From NCBI GenBank assembly GCA_949372875.1, contig CASIAW010000001.1:496001-560000 (forward strand): a DNA stretch of 64,000 nt. The letters are read 5' to 3'. Both the position numbers and the translations under genes were made by a program. The stretch's first letter is position 1, and every line of letters begins with the position of its first letter. Under the pieces are notes generated by a model. It had not been told where the DNA came from and made no database searches. It saw only the letters and a program-made list of their open reading frames with translations. Below are positions 44,237-52,670 of this stretch, one piece after another. The DNA comes from Candidatus Poseidoniaceae archaeon. GTDB taxonomy: Archaea; Thermoplasmatota; Poseidoniia; Poseidoniales; Poseidoniaceae.

Positions 44237-44651
44237 TTCCTGGTTTTTCAAATTTGGCGATTGTAACTTTCTTACCTTGTTTGCGCCATTGGAGGAGGAG
44301 TTGCTCGAGTAAGCGTTCATGCTCACCGTCAGTAATGCCGAGTCTACGGCGCTCGTCCCAAAGAAGCAATTGCTCAGTTTGATCCAGTAATGAGTCACGC
44401 AGGTAGAGTTCAAGGGTGCGACGGTAAGCGTCTCGGTCTGACACTGCATAGACAATAGTGTCCCCCGGTAATTGGTCGGCTCGGCTTTGAATGAGGTTGC
44501 CGAGTGTTAGGGCTTCATCATAGGACAGATTGCGCTTGTCCAAGTCGTTTTGAATGGAACTCGCAATAGTTTGGAGGTCCGATTTGCTATTTGAACGCTG
44601 GATTTGCTTCGAATAGCGGCGACATCTACGAGACATACGCTTAGCCACCAT
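44220..44651 (-). CDS. Small helical basic protein, first gene of the archaellum block
   Basis: A 143-residue protein with a strongly basic N-terminus (MVAKRMSRRCRRYSKQIQRS) and helices throughout (LLDQTEQLLLWDERRRLGIT). No membrane segment or known motif is visible. It precedes the giant surface gene with a short overlap, so the two may be coupled. An alternative start is ATG 44636. The upstream region of about 165 bases shows no strong TATA box on this strand. DNA or RNA binding would suit the charge, but I cannot support it further. Confidence 0.65.
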   Translation of the reverse strand: MVAKRMSRRCRRYSKQIQRSNSKSDLQTIASSIQNDLDKRNLSYDEALTLGNLIQSRADQLPGDTIVYAVSDRDAYRRTLELYLRDSLLDQTEQLLLWDERRRLGITDGEHERLLEQLLLQWRKQGKKVTIAKFEKPGSGTSV

Positions 44652-44849
44652 AGGTCATCTTAACACACGCCGGTTATTGAAAGAATCGGTTGTTTCGTTG
44701 CGATTCACCCGTAATGCAAGACATCTAATTCAAAACGCATAAAAGATTTACACGGAGGCTGTCGAGTCCAAAAAGTACACCAAAGACCCCTCGATTGTGA
44801 AGAATAATGAAATGCAATGCTTCATGTCCCTCGAGCAAGTGGCAAAATC

Positions 44850-45335
44850 ATGAGCGAGACAGTACAGCACGAAGTCGGACATGAAGCCCCACAGTTCAAT
44901 TGTGCAGACTCAGATGGGAAAATTCACAAGTTATCGGACTACTCAAAGGCAGGGAAAACAGTGATACTGTATTTCTACCCACGTGACTCCACCCCTGGAT
45001 GTACGACCCAAGCCTGTGATTTCCGTGACAGCATGGGTCGACTCGCTTCTGAGGACTATGTTGTTCTCGGCGTTTCAAAAGATTCTGAAAGCTCCCATCA
45101 AAAGTTCATCGCGAATAAAGAACTCAATTTCCCCCTTCTAATGGATACTGATGGAGATTTGCATGAAGCATACGGCACATGGCGCCTCAAGAAAAACTAC
45201 GGGCGAGAATACATGGGTTGTGCTCGCTCAACCTTCGTCATAGGACCTGATGGAAACTTTGAGTGGCTACGCTACAATGTGAAGGCCAAGGGGCATGTTG
45301 GAATGCTTCTTCGTGAATTAGGCCTCGGCGAATGA
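44850..45335 (+). CDS. bcp: Peroxiredoxin, Bcp/PrxQ type
   Basis: About 161 residues. The motif DSTPGCTTQACDFRD carries the peroxidatic Cys and, five residues on, the resolving Cys of the atypical two-Cys PrxQ group. The flanking VILYFYPRD and the downstream RSTFVIGPDG are typical. It reduces hydroperoxides in the cytoplasm, using thioredoxin or glutaredoxin. ATG 44850 gives a family-like N-terminus; ATG 44817 would add 11 residues. It begins a three-gene plus-strand unit with an acyltransferase and a flavin reductase-like gene, starting eight bases upstream of the next one. Confidence 0.93.
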   Translation: MSETVQHEVGHEAPQFNCADSDGKIHKLSDYSKAGKTVILYFYPRDSTPGCTTQACDFRDSMGRLASEDYVVLGVSKDSESSHQKFIANKELNFPLLMDTDGDLHEAYGTWRLKKNYGREYMGCARSTFVIGPDGNFEWLRYNVKAKGHVGMLLRELGLGE

Positions 45336-45343
45336 GGGATTAA

Positions 45344-45850
45344 ATGAACCACGAATCACCCGCCAAGGGCAAACGCATTGACCTAGGCAAAGGAAGTGTA
45401 GCATGGAAACCTTGCCATATTGGCGTTGATACAATGGTTGGTGCAGAATGTTCTATTGGCGCCTTAGCACACATCGGACGCAATGTCACAATAGGTGATT
45501 CATGCCGAATACAGGGTGGAGCCTACATCGCCGATGGATGTGAGTTAGGTTCAAACGTGTTCGTTGGACCAAATGCAACGTTACTCAACGATAAATACCC
45601 TCCATCCGGAAACTCAAAACAATGGCAACCGGTTCAAATTGAGAAAAATGGAGTCATAGGTGGCGGAGCTACGATCAATGCGGGTTGCTGCATAGGAAGA
45701 AATGCTGTTCTCGGAGCTGGCTCGACTCTTACCCGAAATGTACCTGAAAACGAAGTCTGGGCGGGAAATCCAGCCGTTTTTTTGATGATGCGCCATACAT
45801 ACGATGAAAAGCAACAGCAACTCAAAGAAGAATCAGCATACCAACAATGA
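45344..45850 (+). CDS. Left-handed beta-helix acyltransferase (hexapeptide repeat)
   Basis: A 168-residue protein of hexapeptide repeats (for example IGALAHIGRNVTIGDSCRIQ, then GGAYIADGCELGSNVFVGPN). These form the triangular beta helix of acyltransferases. A break after NATLLNDKYPP and a final VWAGNPAVFL segment are typical of sugar N- or O-acetyltransferases of the WbpD/NeuD kind. Such enzymes work on nucleotide sugars for surface glycans. The exact substrate cannot be told. GAGGGA precedes the ATG, eight bases after the peroxiredoxin stop. The nearby epimerase gene may belong to the same pathway, though it is on the other strand. Confidence 0.85.
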   Translation: MNHESPAKGKRIDLGKGSVAWKPCHIGVDTMVGAECSIGALAHIGRNVTIGDSCRIQGGAYIADGCELGSNVFVGPNATLLNDKYPPSGNSKQWQPVQIEKNGVIGGGATINAGCCIGRNAVLGAGSTLTRNVPENEVWAGNPAVFLMMRHTYDEKQQQLKEESAYQQ

Positions 45851-45859
45851 GGTGAACAT

Positions 45860-46675
45860 ATGGACCGAAAAGGAGTTGTTCTCGAATATCTAAATCGCTG
45901 CAACTCCTATGCTGAAGCGTCAATTGCTCGGAAAATGGAACGAGGAGAGTCTCAAGAGACCAGTTCATGGACCTCTTACATTGAATTCAACAATCATGCG
46001 ATTGAAGAAATTCAAAACGGGACACTCGACCACTGGTTTACACCTCTACCAATTACCAATATGTCTGAATCTCGCAGAATTGACGTCAATGAATTACAGC
46101 ATGCGGAGCGTGCTGGATGGTTGTCTGGACTTTTATCGCCACGTCCACTTGTCGTAGCTTCAACTCAAGATTCTCATGGTAACAAGAACCTTGCACCGTA
46201 TACTTCTGTGATGGCTGTTTCAACAGGGCCACCTCTCCTTATCGCTTCCTTCAGTTGTAACCGTGAAGGAAGATATAGAGACACATTGCACAACCTCCGC
46301 TCAACCAAAAAAGCGATTCTTCACCTCATGCCGAGTTCTTCTTCCATCGTCTCTGCAATCGACGAAACTGCCAGCCCACTCCCTCATGGAGAGAGCGAAT
46401 GGAATCTCGCTGGATTCACCCCTCATTCTGAAGAACCCTTACTCATCAACGAGGCAGTCGCTGCACTTGAAGTCGAATATCTTGAAGACAGAGAACTCCC
46501 CGATGCTGTAGCACGACTTGCAGTTCTTAGAGTAACTGCTTTGTGGACAAGCGAAGATTCTCTGCCACCTGAAGGACTTGATATTTTGTGCCAACATGGA
46601 CATGACAGAATAACACCTGCGCCAAATTCTTGGAGTAAAAAAGTGCTCAAGCATTATGCTGCAAAGAAAGATTAG
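45860..46675 (+). CDS. Flavin reductase-like protein (FMN split barrel) with extra N-terminal domain
   Basis: A 271-residue protein. From about residue 75, the flavin reductase fold is recognisable: GLLSPRPLVVASTQDSHGNK, then NLAPYTSVMAVSTGPPLLIA and an RYRDTLHNLR segment. Such proteins bind FMN and act as flavin reductases or flavoredoxins. The first 75 residues (VVLEYLNRCNSYAEASIARK) are helical and less typical. GAGGTG lies five bases before the ATG. The stop overlaps the stop of the convergent epimerase by four bases. It is the last gene of the peroxiredoxin unit. Confidence 0.85.
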   Translation: MDRKGVVLEYLNRCNSYAEASIARKMERGESQETSSWTSYIEFNNHAIEEIQNGTLDHWFTPLPITNMSESRRIDVNELQHAERAGWLSGLLSPRPLVVASTQDSHGNKNLAPYTSVMAVSTGPPLLIASFSCNREGRYRDTLHNLRSTKKAILHLMPSSSSIVSAIDETASPLPHGESEWNLAGFTPHSEEPLLINEAVAALEVEYLEDRELPDAVARLAVLRVTALWTSEDSLPPEGLDILCQHGHDRITPAPNSWSKKVLKHYAAKKD

Positions 46676-47670
46676 TGCAAGGCCGACCACATCTGCTGAA
46701 GACCTTGGTCAAGCGATGTTGTTGCCCTCCAAGTAAACATATGTTCAGCATCACTGCAGTCAGGAAGCCTTCGGGCAACATCCCCATGATATCCTTCAAT
46801 AACTTCCACCTTTGGTAACTCTCTATTCCAAGAGGGGTCCTTTTCGACAATTGAAAAGATACGTTCTTGCAATTCTCGAATGGTTATTTCCTCGGTCGAA
46901 CCGATGTTGAAGGCGCATCCTTTGAGAGATTGGCCTTGTTCGCCTGATTCTTCAAGACCAGCCAGTAAAAACCCGTCGATTATATCAGGAATCCAGGTAA
47001 AAGAGCGTGTTTGCGCTCCTCCATTGTGGAGTTGTATCGGTTCACTGGAGAGGATTGCTTGGAAGAACATAGCGACAACTTGCCCATATTCATCACCAAG
47101 AAGACGTGGTCCATAGGCGTTGAACGGACGAACAATCCGAACATCAAGTCCATCTCGTGCTGCATGTTGGCACGCGATTTCATTGAGGTATTTACTTGCG
47201 CCATAGGAATGGCGTTGGTGGAGTGAAGGGTCGGTAAACATCATGTCATTCCCGTTTTGAATCGGTTGCTGCAAGGCTTCACCAAAGGCTTCAGGCGAAG
47301 ATGCAAGAATATATCGCGCTTCATGTGCCATGGCTAGTTCCAGCGTTCTTAGCGTGCCGTTAATGTTGACATCGATGACTGAGTGTGCTGCTTCGTGAAA
47401 CCATTTGGTCCCGTTCACTGCGGCAAGGTGGTAGATAATTTCAACACCGCCGAGCAGTTCAACAGCCTCATCCAATCGGTCGATGTCTCGAACATCACCT
47501 TGCATAAATTGGAAACTCTCGTGTCCATCAAGTGAATCAAGATGGGACATCTGACCTCGGAAAAGTGAATCATAAGCCAAGACAGTATGACCTTTTTCAA
47601 CCAACGCTTCACACAAAGACGAACCGATGAATCCCGCACCGCCGGTCACGAGAATCTTCTGACCCGACAT
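46672..47670 (-). CDS. NAD-dependent epimerase/dehydratase (extended SDR)
   Basis: A 332-residue extended short-chain dehydrogenase acting on nucleotide sugars. The NAD motif is TGGAGFIGS near residue 8, the catalytic pair is SYGASKY near 155, and the conserved RPFNAYGPR segment follows. The pattern fits UDP-glucose 4-epimerases and dTDP-glucose 4,6-dehydratases; I cannot choose between them. GAGGTG lies five bases before the ATG. It follows the aconitase-X gene by nine bases and probably shares its transcript. Surface glycan synthesis is a likely role, given the many secreted proteins here. Confidence 0.9.
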   Translation of the reverse strand: MSGQKILVTGGAGFIGSSLCEALVEKGHTVLAYDSLFRGQMSHLDSLDGHESFQFMQGDVRDIDRLDEAVELLGGVEIIYHLAAVNGTKWFHEAAHSVIDVNINGTLRTLELAMAHEARYILASSPEAFGEALQQPIQNGNDMMFTDPSLHQRHSYGASKYLNEIACQHAARDGLDVRIVRPFNAYGPRLLGDEYGQVVAMFFQAILSSEPIQLHNGGAQTRSFTWIPDIIDGFLLAGLEESGEQGQSLKGCAFNIGSTEEITIRELQERIFSIVEKDPSWNRELPKVEVIEGYHGDVARRLPDCSDAEHMFTWRATTSLDQGLQQMWSALH

Positions 47671-47679
47671 ACCAGCACC

Positions 47680-49449
47680 TCACTTCACTCGTTCAAGAAC
47701 CGTGAGTGTAACTTGACCCTCTTTGGATTTGAGTTCAACAAGGTCTCCATCGTTAATAGCCATACATGGATCTTGGTCGAATCCGTGCCCATAAGGCAAA
47801 TTCAGCAGAGAGCATGCGGGTAATGTGAGCGGACATACATCACGATTAACAATGGCAGTAGGTCCTTTACCAGTATACAGAAGCCCCATCAGAACGAATG
47901 GAGCAACCGTTGAACCGGAACCTTTGGGATAGATAAGGATAGAATCTGCAACTGCTCGACCATCAAGAGGATGTCCTGTTTCTTCAATAATGCCGGTATC
48001 ACGGTTCACATAGCCAAGATAGGTGATTGGCACGTCGGTGACCATTGCAGGACCCGTTACACAAAAATCTCCTTGGCTTTGTAACGGTGCTCCATTCAAA
48101 ATGGCTTTTGAAGTTTGAAGCGTTTTAGAACTGGCATGTTGCGGTTGCGCTTTGGCACTCAAAGTTGGACGAGGCCCCTCTGATAACGTTGGATCAAAGG
48201 CATGTGACACACAATCCACTATCGACATCACACTGGTTGGAAGGCGATTTAAACCACTTGTCAAATAATGCTCAGCTTTGAGTGAATTGGTCAACAGGTG
48301 ATTGTAGTGAGCACGGTTGTAAGGTGTGACTTCAGGACAGGTATCTTGCAAAAGAACGGCACCAGCCTGTTCAAGCAATTCTACACTACCGTCAGCAACT
48401 GCCAGTTCGTAGTTTTCTCCGCTTGTGAAGACCCACAAGCGTTGATCTGGAATCTTCGCACCCATTTCAGCATGAGAGCGAACGGCTGAAGCAGTTATTC
48501 GAATCTCTTCGAGGCTTGCTTGCGGACAACCGATGACCACTAAATCCACTTGACCTTCAGGCGCTAAATCTTTGTAACGGGAGTTTAAATCTTCTTGGGT
48601 GAAGACAAGTTCCCCTTGCCATCCAGCCTCTGGTGCAGACCATTGTGACCCTTCACGCTTCAAGGGCGGGTCAGCAGAAAGGCCCTCCGCCCAGAGCATC
48701 GGTGTTCCATAATTTGCAGCAGCGGCGGTAAGGGCTTTCTTGCGAGCAAAACTAGCACGAGTCGGAAGACCTTGGATAAACGGCATAGGACCCCAAGGCA
48801 CGTTCCAATCTGGACGTACTTGTTTTCCAATCCAATCACCTAAAATGGACCAATCAGAAAGGGTTTCAAGTTCGCATTCAACTCGAACATGAATGTTTGG
48901 TTGACGGTTTTCTTCGAGGTGTAGCCCCCATCGTGGTGCAAAGCCGGTGAGGGCTGTTGCCAATGCTGAGAGACCCGACTCCCTGTTGGTAATCAGAGAA
49001 GTCCAGGTATTGGAAAAGCATACTGCATTGGATTCAGCCCATGAAGCAATCCCACTTTCATCATCGACCCCTCGGTCATAAGGCGTGCATGAAAGCGTAG
49101 CTTGTATGCCCAATTCAGAATATGCTTCAACAATCTCAAATTGCTGTTCTAAAAAATCTGGCCAGTCAATGTCCATCTCTTTCATCTTCTCTTTGTCACA
49201 CCCTGCAGAATTCAAAGTTGTAGGAATCGAAACTTTCCCGTCACCGGAACTTGACAAGTCGGAAAGGAAACGACGCAAACCGTGGCCACCTGTGATAACT
49301 GAAACTCCAGAAACGTGGGCGTGGTCGACATTCACAAAGCCTTGTGCACCAGCGGTGACGGCTAAATCCACAACCAAACGAGCCGCCTTTTGACGAGTCG
49401 GACCTTCTTCACCCGCCAATTGAGATGATAGGCGCTTAGGTAAGTCCAT
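47680..49449 (-). CDS. Aconitase-X fusion (DUF521 + DUF126), possible phosphomevalonate dehydratase
   Basis: About 589 residues. The large-subunit part (about 1-440) has TTLNSAGCDKEKMKEMDIDW, ATLSCTPYDRG, VVIGCPQASLEEIR and LLQDTCPEVTP; the last three hold the Cys that likely bind the Fe-S cluster. From about 450 the small-subunit domain follows, with YPKGSGSTVAPFVLMGLLY. In archaea the two subunits are usually separate proteins and form phosphomevalonate dehydratase of the modified mevalonate pathway. Bacterial homologues act on hydroxyproline. Here they are one chain. I prefer ATG 49449, where the family N-terminus begins; ATG 49497 adds 16 residues. The epimerase follows nine bases on. Confidence 0.88.
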   Translation of the reverse strand: MDLPKRLSSQLAGEEGPTRQKAARLVVDLAVTAGAQGFVNVDHAHVSGVSVITGGHGLRRFLSDLSSSGDGKVSIPTTLNSAGCDKEKMKEMDIDWPDFLEQQFEIVEAYSELGIQATLSCTPYDRGVDDESGIASWAESNAVCFSNTWTSLITNRESGLSALATALTGFAPRWGLHLEENRQPNIHVRVECELETLSDWSILGDWIGKQVRPDWNVPWGPMPFIQGLPTRASFARKKALTAAAANYGTPMLWAEGLSADPPLKREGSQWSAPEAGWQGELVFTQEDLNSRYKDLAPEGQVDLVVIGCPQASLEEIRITASAVRSHAEMGAKIPDQRLWVFTSGENYELAVADGSVELLEQAGAVLLQDTCPEVTPYNRAHYNHLLTNSLKAEHYLTSGLNRLPTSVMSIVDCVSHAFDPTLSEGPRPTLSAKAQPQHASSKTLQTSKAILNGAPLQSQGDFCVTGPAMVTDVPITYLGYVNRDTGIIEETGHPLDGRAVADSILIYPKGSGSTVAPFVLMGLLYTGKGPTAIVNRDVCPLTLPACSLLNLPYGHGFDQDPCMAINDGDLVELKSKEGQVTLTVLERVK

Positions 49450-49575
49450 ATTTGAGTGCAGACAAAGGACGCCCTTGAAGTCACCCCTCCCAAACATACG
49501 CTTGAAAAGAGGGAAAGCAGCGAAATCTGTTGAGAACCGAAGGTTTTGATAGCGTTGACGATTTTAACACGATTC

Positions 49576-51804
49576 ATGTCAACCCCGCCAACAATGGATG
49601 TCGACGCTTCTATTGCAGGAGAACCTGCGCCGAATCAAACCCATAAAAAAGTGCCAAAACTGAGTTCAAATCCTATACGGCACCAACAAAAGAATCAGCC
49701 TCAACCGAAAAAGAATTTTTTCCTAACATTTGCCCAAACCGTTCTTTTGGTGAGTGCGCTTCTGCTCTCAACCTATTCCTACGTTCAACTTGATTCAATG
49801 TCATCACAAAAAGGAAACGCTGGTGAAGATGCTGCCGAGATGTTGGTTCGAACTGAAGGGCGCGCTGCAGACTCAATTTGTACCGAAGGTGGAGCCGAGA
49901 TATATCTTGGAAGTGACCTCAATTCAAACGGTTACTTGGATGAAGGTGAAGTTACTTCTTCGACCAAAGTATGCCATGGTAAAGAGGGACTCTCCGGACC
50001 TCAAGGTGCACCAGGTCAGACAAACCAATCTCCATCAAGCCTGTTATCAATTGAACAATTGAATGTTGGAAACCTCAACTGCCCGAACGGAGGTATCATG
50101 ATCCATAGTGGTATTGACCTCAATGAAAATAACGAACTGGACCAGTCTGAAATTGTGTCAATCGAAACACTCTGCGACGGTTCTATTGGAAGTAACGGTA
50201 TCAATGGCCAAAACGGAATGAACGGTGAATCCGGAAATGAAGGTGCTTCGGCATTGGTTGAACAACGACAGCCATCAGCCGCAGTCTGTCCGAACGGCCT
50301 CATTCTTCATTTTGGAGTCGATGATGGATCTGGAGATGGGATCGCATTTGACAGCGTGTTACAAGAAGATGAAGTGAGAAGCAGTATCCAAATATGCAGT
50401 ACACCGCTGCTTTATGGACCAATTTCGGATTTTTCTCAAGGCGCTACAAATGGAATGACAACATCTTGTGATGCAACTGTGTGGATGGTTGAACAGCAAC
50501 GACTTTTGACTGCAGGGGCTAATGGAATTGACGGTTGTGAACTCTGGGTCAGTGAAGGTACAGAATCTTCAACTCAACTCTTACATGACATTCATCCAAG
50601 TGGTGATTCCTTACCAGGACTGTATTTGGGTATGACATCTGTTCAAACCGCCCATGGAGAACGGGTATTTTTTGATGCTGATGATGGAATCAATGGAAGG
50701 CAATTATGGGTCAGTGATTCAACGGTTATCGGAACGATGAGAGTGGATGATTCAGGAAATGGTGTATCCATCATCAGCTCATCGCAAGCAGTCGTTTGGG
50801 CCCAAGGCGTGGTTGTAAGTTCGGGTGAGGACAACTTACTTTGGAGCGATGGTGAGGTGATCAATAACGTGTTTACACACTCTTCCTTCAGCTCTTTTCA
50901 ACAACAAGAATTGGCCACATCAACTCAGGGAATAACGACCTTTGCAACTGAAATGCTCCACGCTAATTCAACGCATGTATGGTTCTCTGCAAAGTCTCAA
51001 GACGGTATCGAGCCACATCTGTTGACCACAGATGCTTTGTTTCAAAGTTGGAATCTCAATACTGCAGGCGACAGTCAACCTGATGCACCAACGATTCTTG
51101 AAAGTGGTATTGTTCTCGTGGCGGAAGGGCAAAATGGAAGGCAATTGGTTCGATTATTCGAAAATGGAAGTCAAGATTGGCTTACAAGTCTTCAACACCA
51201 AGGGACTGGAAACCCAACAACACATGTTGGACAACATCTCGGAATTCATCAAATGAACGGCATACTCGTGTTTGATGCCATCACATCTGGAGTTGATACG
51301 CAAGTATGGGCCCACAATATCTCGACTGGAACGACTCAAATCTTGTCGGCTACAATCGTAGCCCCAGGAGATTGGGCCGGAGGAATTGTCCATCAACAAC
51401 GCATATGGTTTGACTGTGTGGCCCCAGGTGTTGCACATGAAATCTGTTCGAGTGATGGAACAGTTGCTGGAACTCAGGTTGAAACTGACTTACGAGCTGG
51501 CATGGCCAGTTCAAATATTCTGAGTTTTGAAACGTATGGAGAACATTTATTTTTCTTAGCATCGGGTCAAATTGATGGTGTTGAAAGTGGCTCTTCGCTT
51601 TGGCACATTCAGAATGAAGAACCTGCAAGTTTAGTTTACGATCCTTGGCCCGGAGCCAATAATAACTCAGCATCAGGGACGTATGGAGAGTTGATGTTAA
51701 CAGAGCATCACTTGATTTTTGTATCGCATGATGGTACCCGAGGACATGAACTTCATGCATGGAGCCATGGTGAGCATACTGGTGATTGGGTCATTTGGCC
51801 TTAA
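49576..51804 (+). CDS. Surface protein with EF-hand-like Gly-rich modules and ELWVSDGT-type repeats
   Basis: About 742 residues. A cytoplasmic N-terminus of about 45 residues precedes one membrane helix (FAQTVLLVSALLLSTYSYVQ), so the rest is outside. Three DUF7151-like modules follow (about 90-270). Each has a Cys-flanked loop such as GSDLNSNGYLDEGEV, close to the EF-hand calcium loop, and short collagen-like Gly stretches (GLSGPQGAPGQ) lie between them. From about 300, WD-like phrases ELWVSEGTESSTQLL and QLWVSDSTVIGTMRV repeat, suggesting a propeller. The ATG at 49576 is used; TTG 49546 is not supported. Its stop abuts that of trhO. Role unknown, probably adhesion. Confidence 0.8.
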   Translation: MSTPPTMDVDASIAGEPAPNQTHKKVPKLSSNPIRHQQKNQPQPKKNFFLTFAQTVLLVSALLLSTYSYVQLDSMSSQKGNAGEDAAEMLVRTEGRAADSICTEGGAEIYLGSDLNSNGYLDEGEVTSSTKVCHGKEGLSGPQGAPGQTNQSPSSLLSIEQLNVGNLNCPNGGIMIHSGIDLNENNELDQSEIVSIETLCDGSIGSNGINGQNGMNGESGNEGASALVEQRQPSAAVCPNGLILHFGVDDGSGDGIAFDSVLQEDEVRSSIQICSTPLLYGPISDFSQGATNGMTTSCDATVWMVEQQRLLTAGANGIDGCELWVSEGTESSTQLLHDIHPSGDSLPGLYLGMTSVQTAHGERVFFDADDGINGRQLWVSDSTVIGTMRVDDSGNGVSIISSSQAVVWAQGVVVSSGEDNLLWSDGEVINNVFTHSSFSSFQQQELATSTQGITTFATEMLHANSTHVWFSAKSQDGIEPHLLTTDALFQSWNLNTAGDSQPDAPTILESGIVLVAEGQNGRQLVRLFENGSQDWLTSLQHQGTGNPTTHVGQHLGIHQMNGILVFDAITSGVDTQVWAHNISTGTTQILSATIVAPGDWAGGIVHQQRIWFDCVAPGVAHEICSSDGTVAGTQVETDLRAGMASSNILSFETYGEHLFFLASGQIDGVESGSSLWHIQNEEPASLVYDPWPGANNNSASGTYGELMLTEHHLIFVSHDGTRGHELHAWSHGEHTGDWVIWP

Positions 51805-52662
51805 TTATCGCAAGTGGATGCAATGAGGGCATGAAACCTCGATAACGTAGTCTGGAGATTCCTGCTCTTCAACGGTCACTGGTTGACGGCAAGCAAAGCA
51901 TTGCACAACGTCGGCTTGTTCCAACTCTGCACTGAGTGCAACACGGTGGTCAAAGACAAAACAATCTCCATCCCAATGTTCACCACCCACTTCTTCAAAA
52001 TAGCCGAGAATTCCACCTCTGAGTTGTTTCACATTGGAAAAACCTGCATCCATCATGACGACGCTTGCTTTTTCACAGCGAATACCGCCAGTACAGAACA
52101 TGACCACGGGTATATCCTTCATAGATTCAGGGAGAGATTCTACAGCTTTAGGAAAGGCTCGAAAGGATTTGATATTGAGATCAACAGCGTTTTCAAAAGT
52201 GCCCAAACGAATTTCATAGTCATTACGTGTGTCAATAATCGCCACTTCTCGCCCCTCGTCCAGCCACTGCTTGAATTCAGTAGGAGTGATTTCTTCACCT
52301 GTTCTTTCGGCCGGCTTAATGTGGTCAAGACCAAGGGAGATAATTTCATTCTTAAGACGAACATTCATTCTGTTAAATGGCTGATATTCGGTAAAGGAAT
52401 ACTTGAGATTTATTTGAGAAAACCGAAGATCGGTTTCGAGGAATTCAAGATAGAGATCAAGAGAGGATTGAGAACCAGCCAAAAAGAAATTAATGCCTTC
52501 ATAAGAAAGGAGTATTGTTCCTTTCAACCCAGCAGTCTTACAGATTTCGCGAAAAGGTTCTCGTAATGCATCACGGTCAGGAAGGTCAACGAAACGGTAA
52601 CCGGCAACATTGCAAATCATCCCCTCCATGTCTTCGGGATTGGGGGGGCCTTTTTGATTCAT
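51805..52662 (-). CDS. trhO: tRNA uridine-34 5-hydroxylase TrhO (rhodanese family)
   Basis: About 285 residues. The N-terminal acylphosphatase-like part (GLKGTILLSYEGINFFLAGS) leads to a rhodanese domain, with the catalytic loop CTGGIRCEKAS near 180. The C-terminal end has four Cys (CFACRQP and CPHC), a likely zinc site. This matches TrhO (YceA), which makes 5-hydroxyuridine at position 34 of tRNAs. I use ATG 52662, eight bases after the nadE stop; TTG 52683 would overlap nadE. It is the last gene of a three-gene unit with nadE and the large surface protein. Confidence 0.92.
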   Translation of the reverse strand: MNQKGPPNPEDMEGMICNVAGYRFVDLPDRDALREPFREICKTAGLKGTILLSYEGINFFLAGSQSSLDLYLEFLETDLRFSQINLKYSFTEYQPFNRMNVRLKNEIISLGLDHIKPAERTGEEITPTEFKQWLDEGREVAIIDTRNDYEIRLGTFENAVDLNIKSFRAFPKAVESLPESMKDIPVVMFCTGGIRCEKASVVMMDAGFSNVKQLRGGILGYFEEVGGEHWDGDCFVFDHRVALSAELEQADVVQCFACRQPVTVEEQESPDYVIEVSCPHCIHLR

Positions 52663-52670
52663 TCCGAAAA

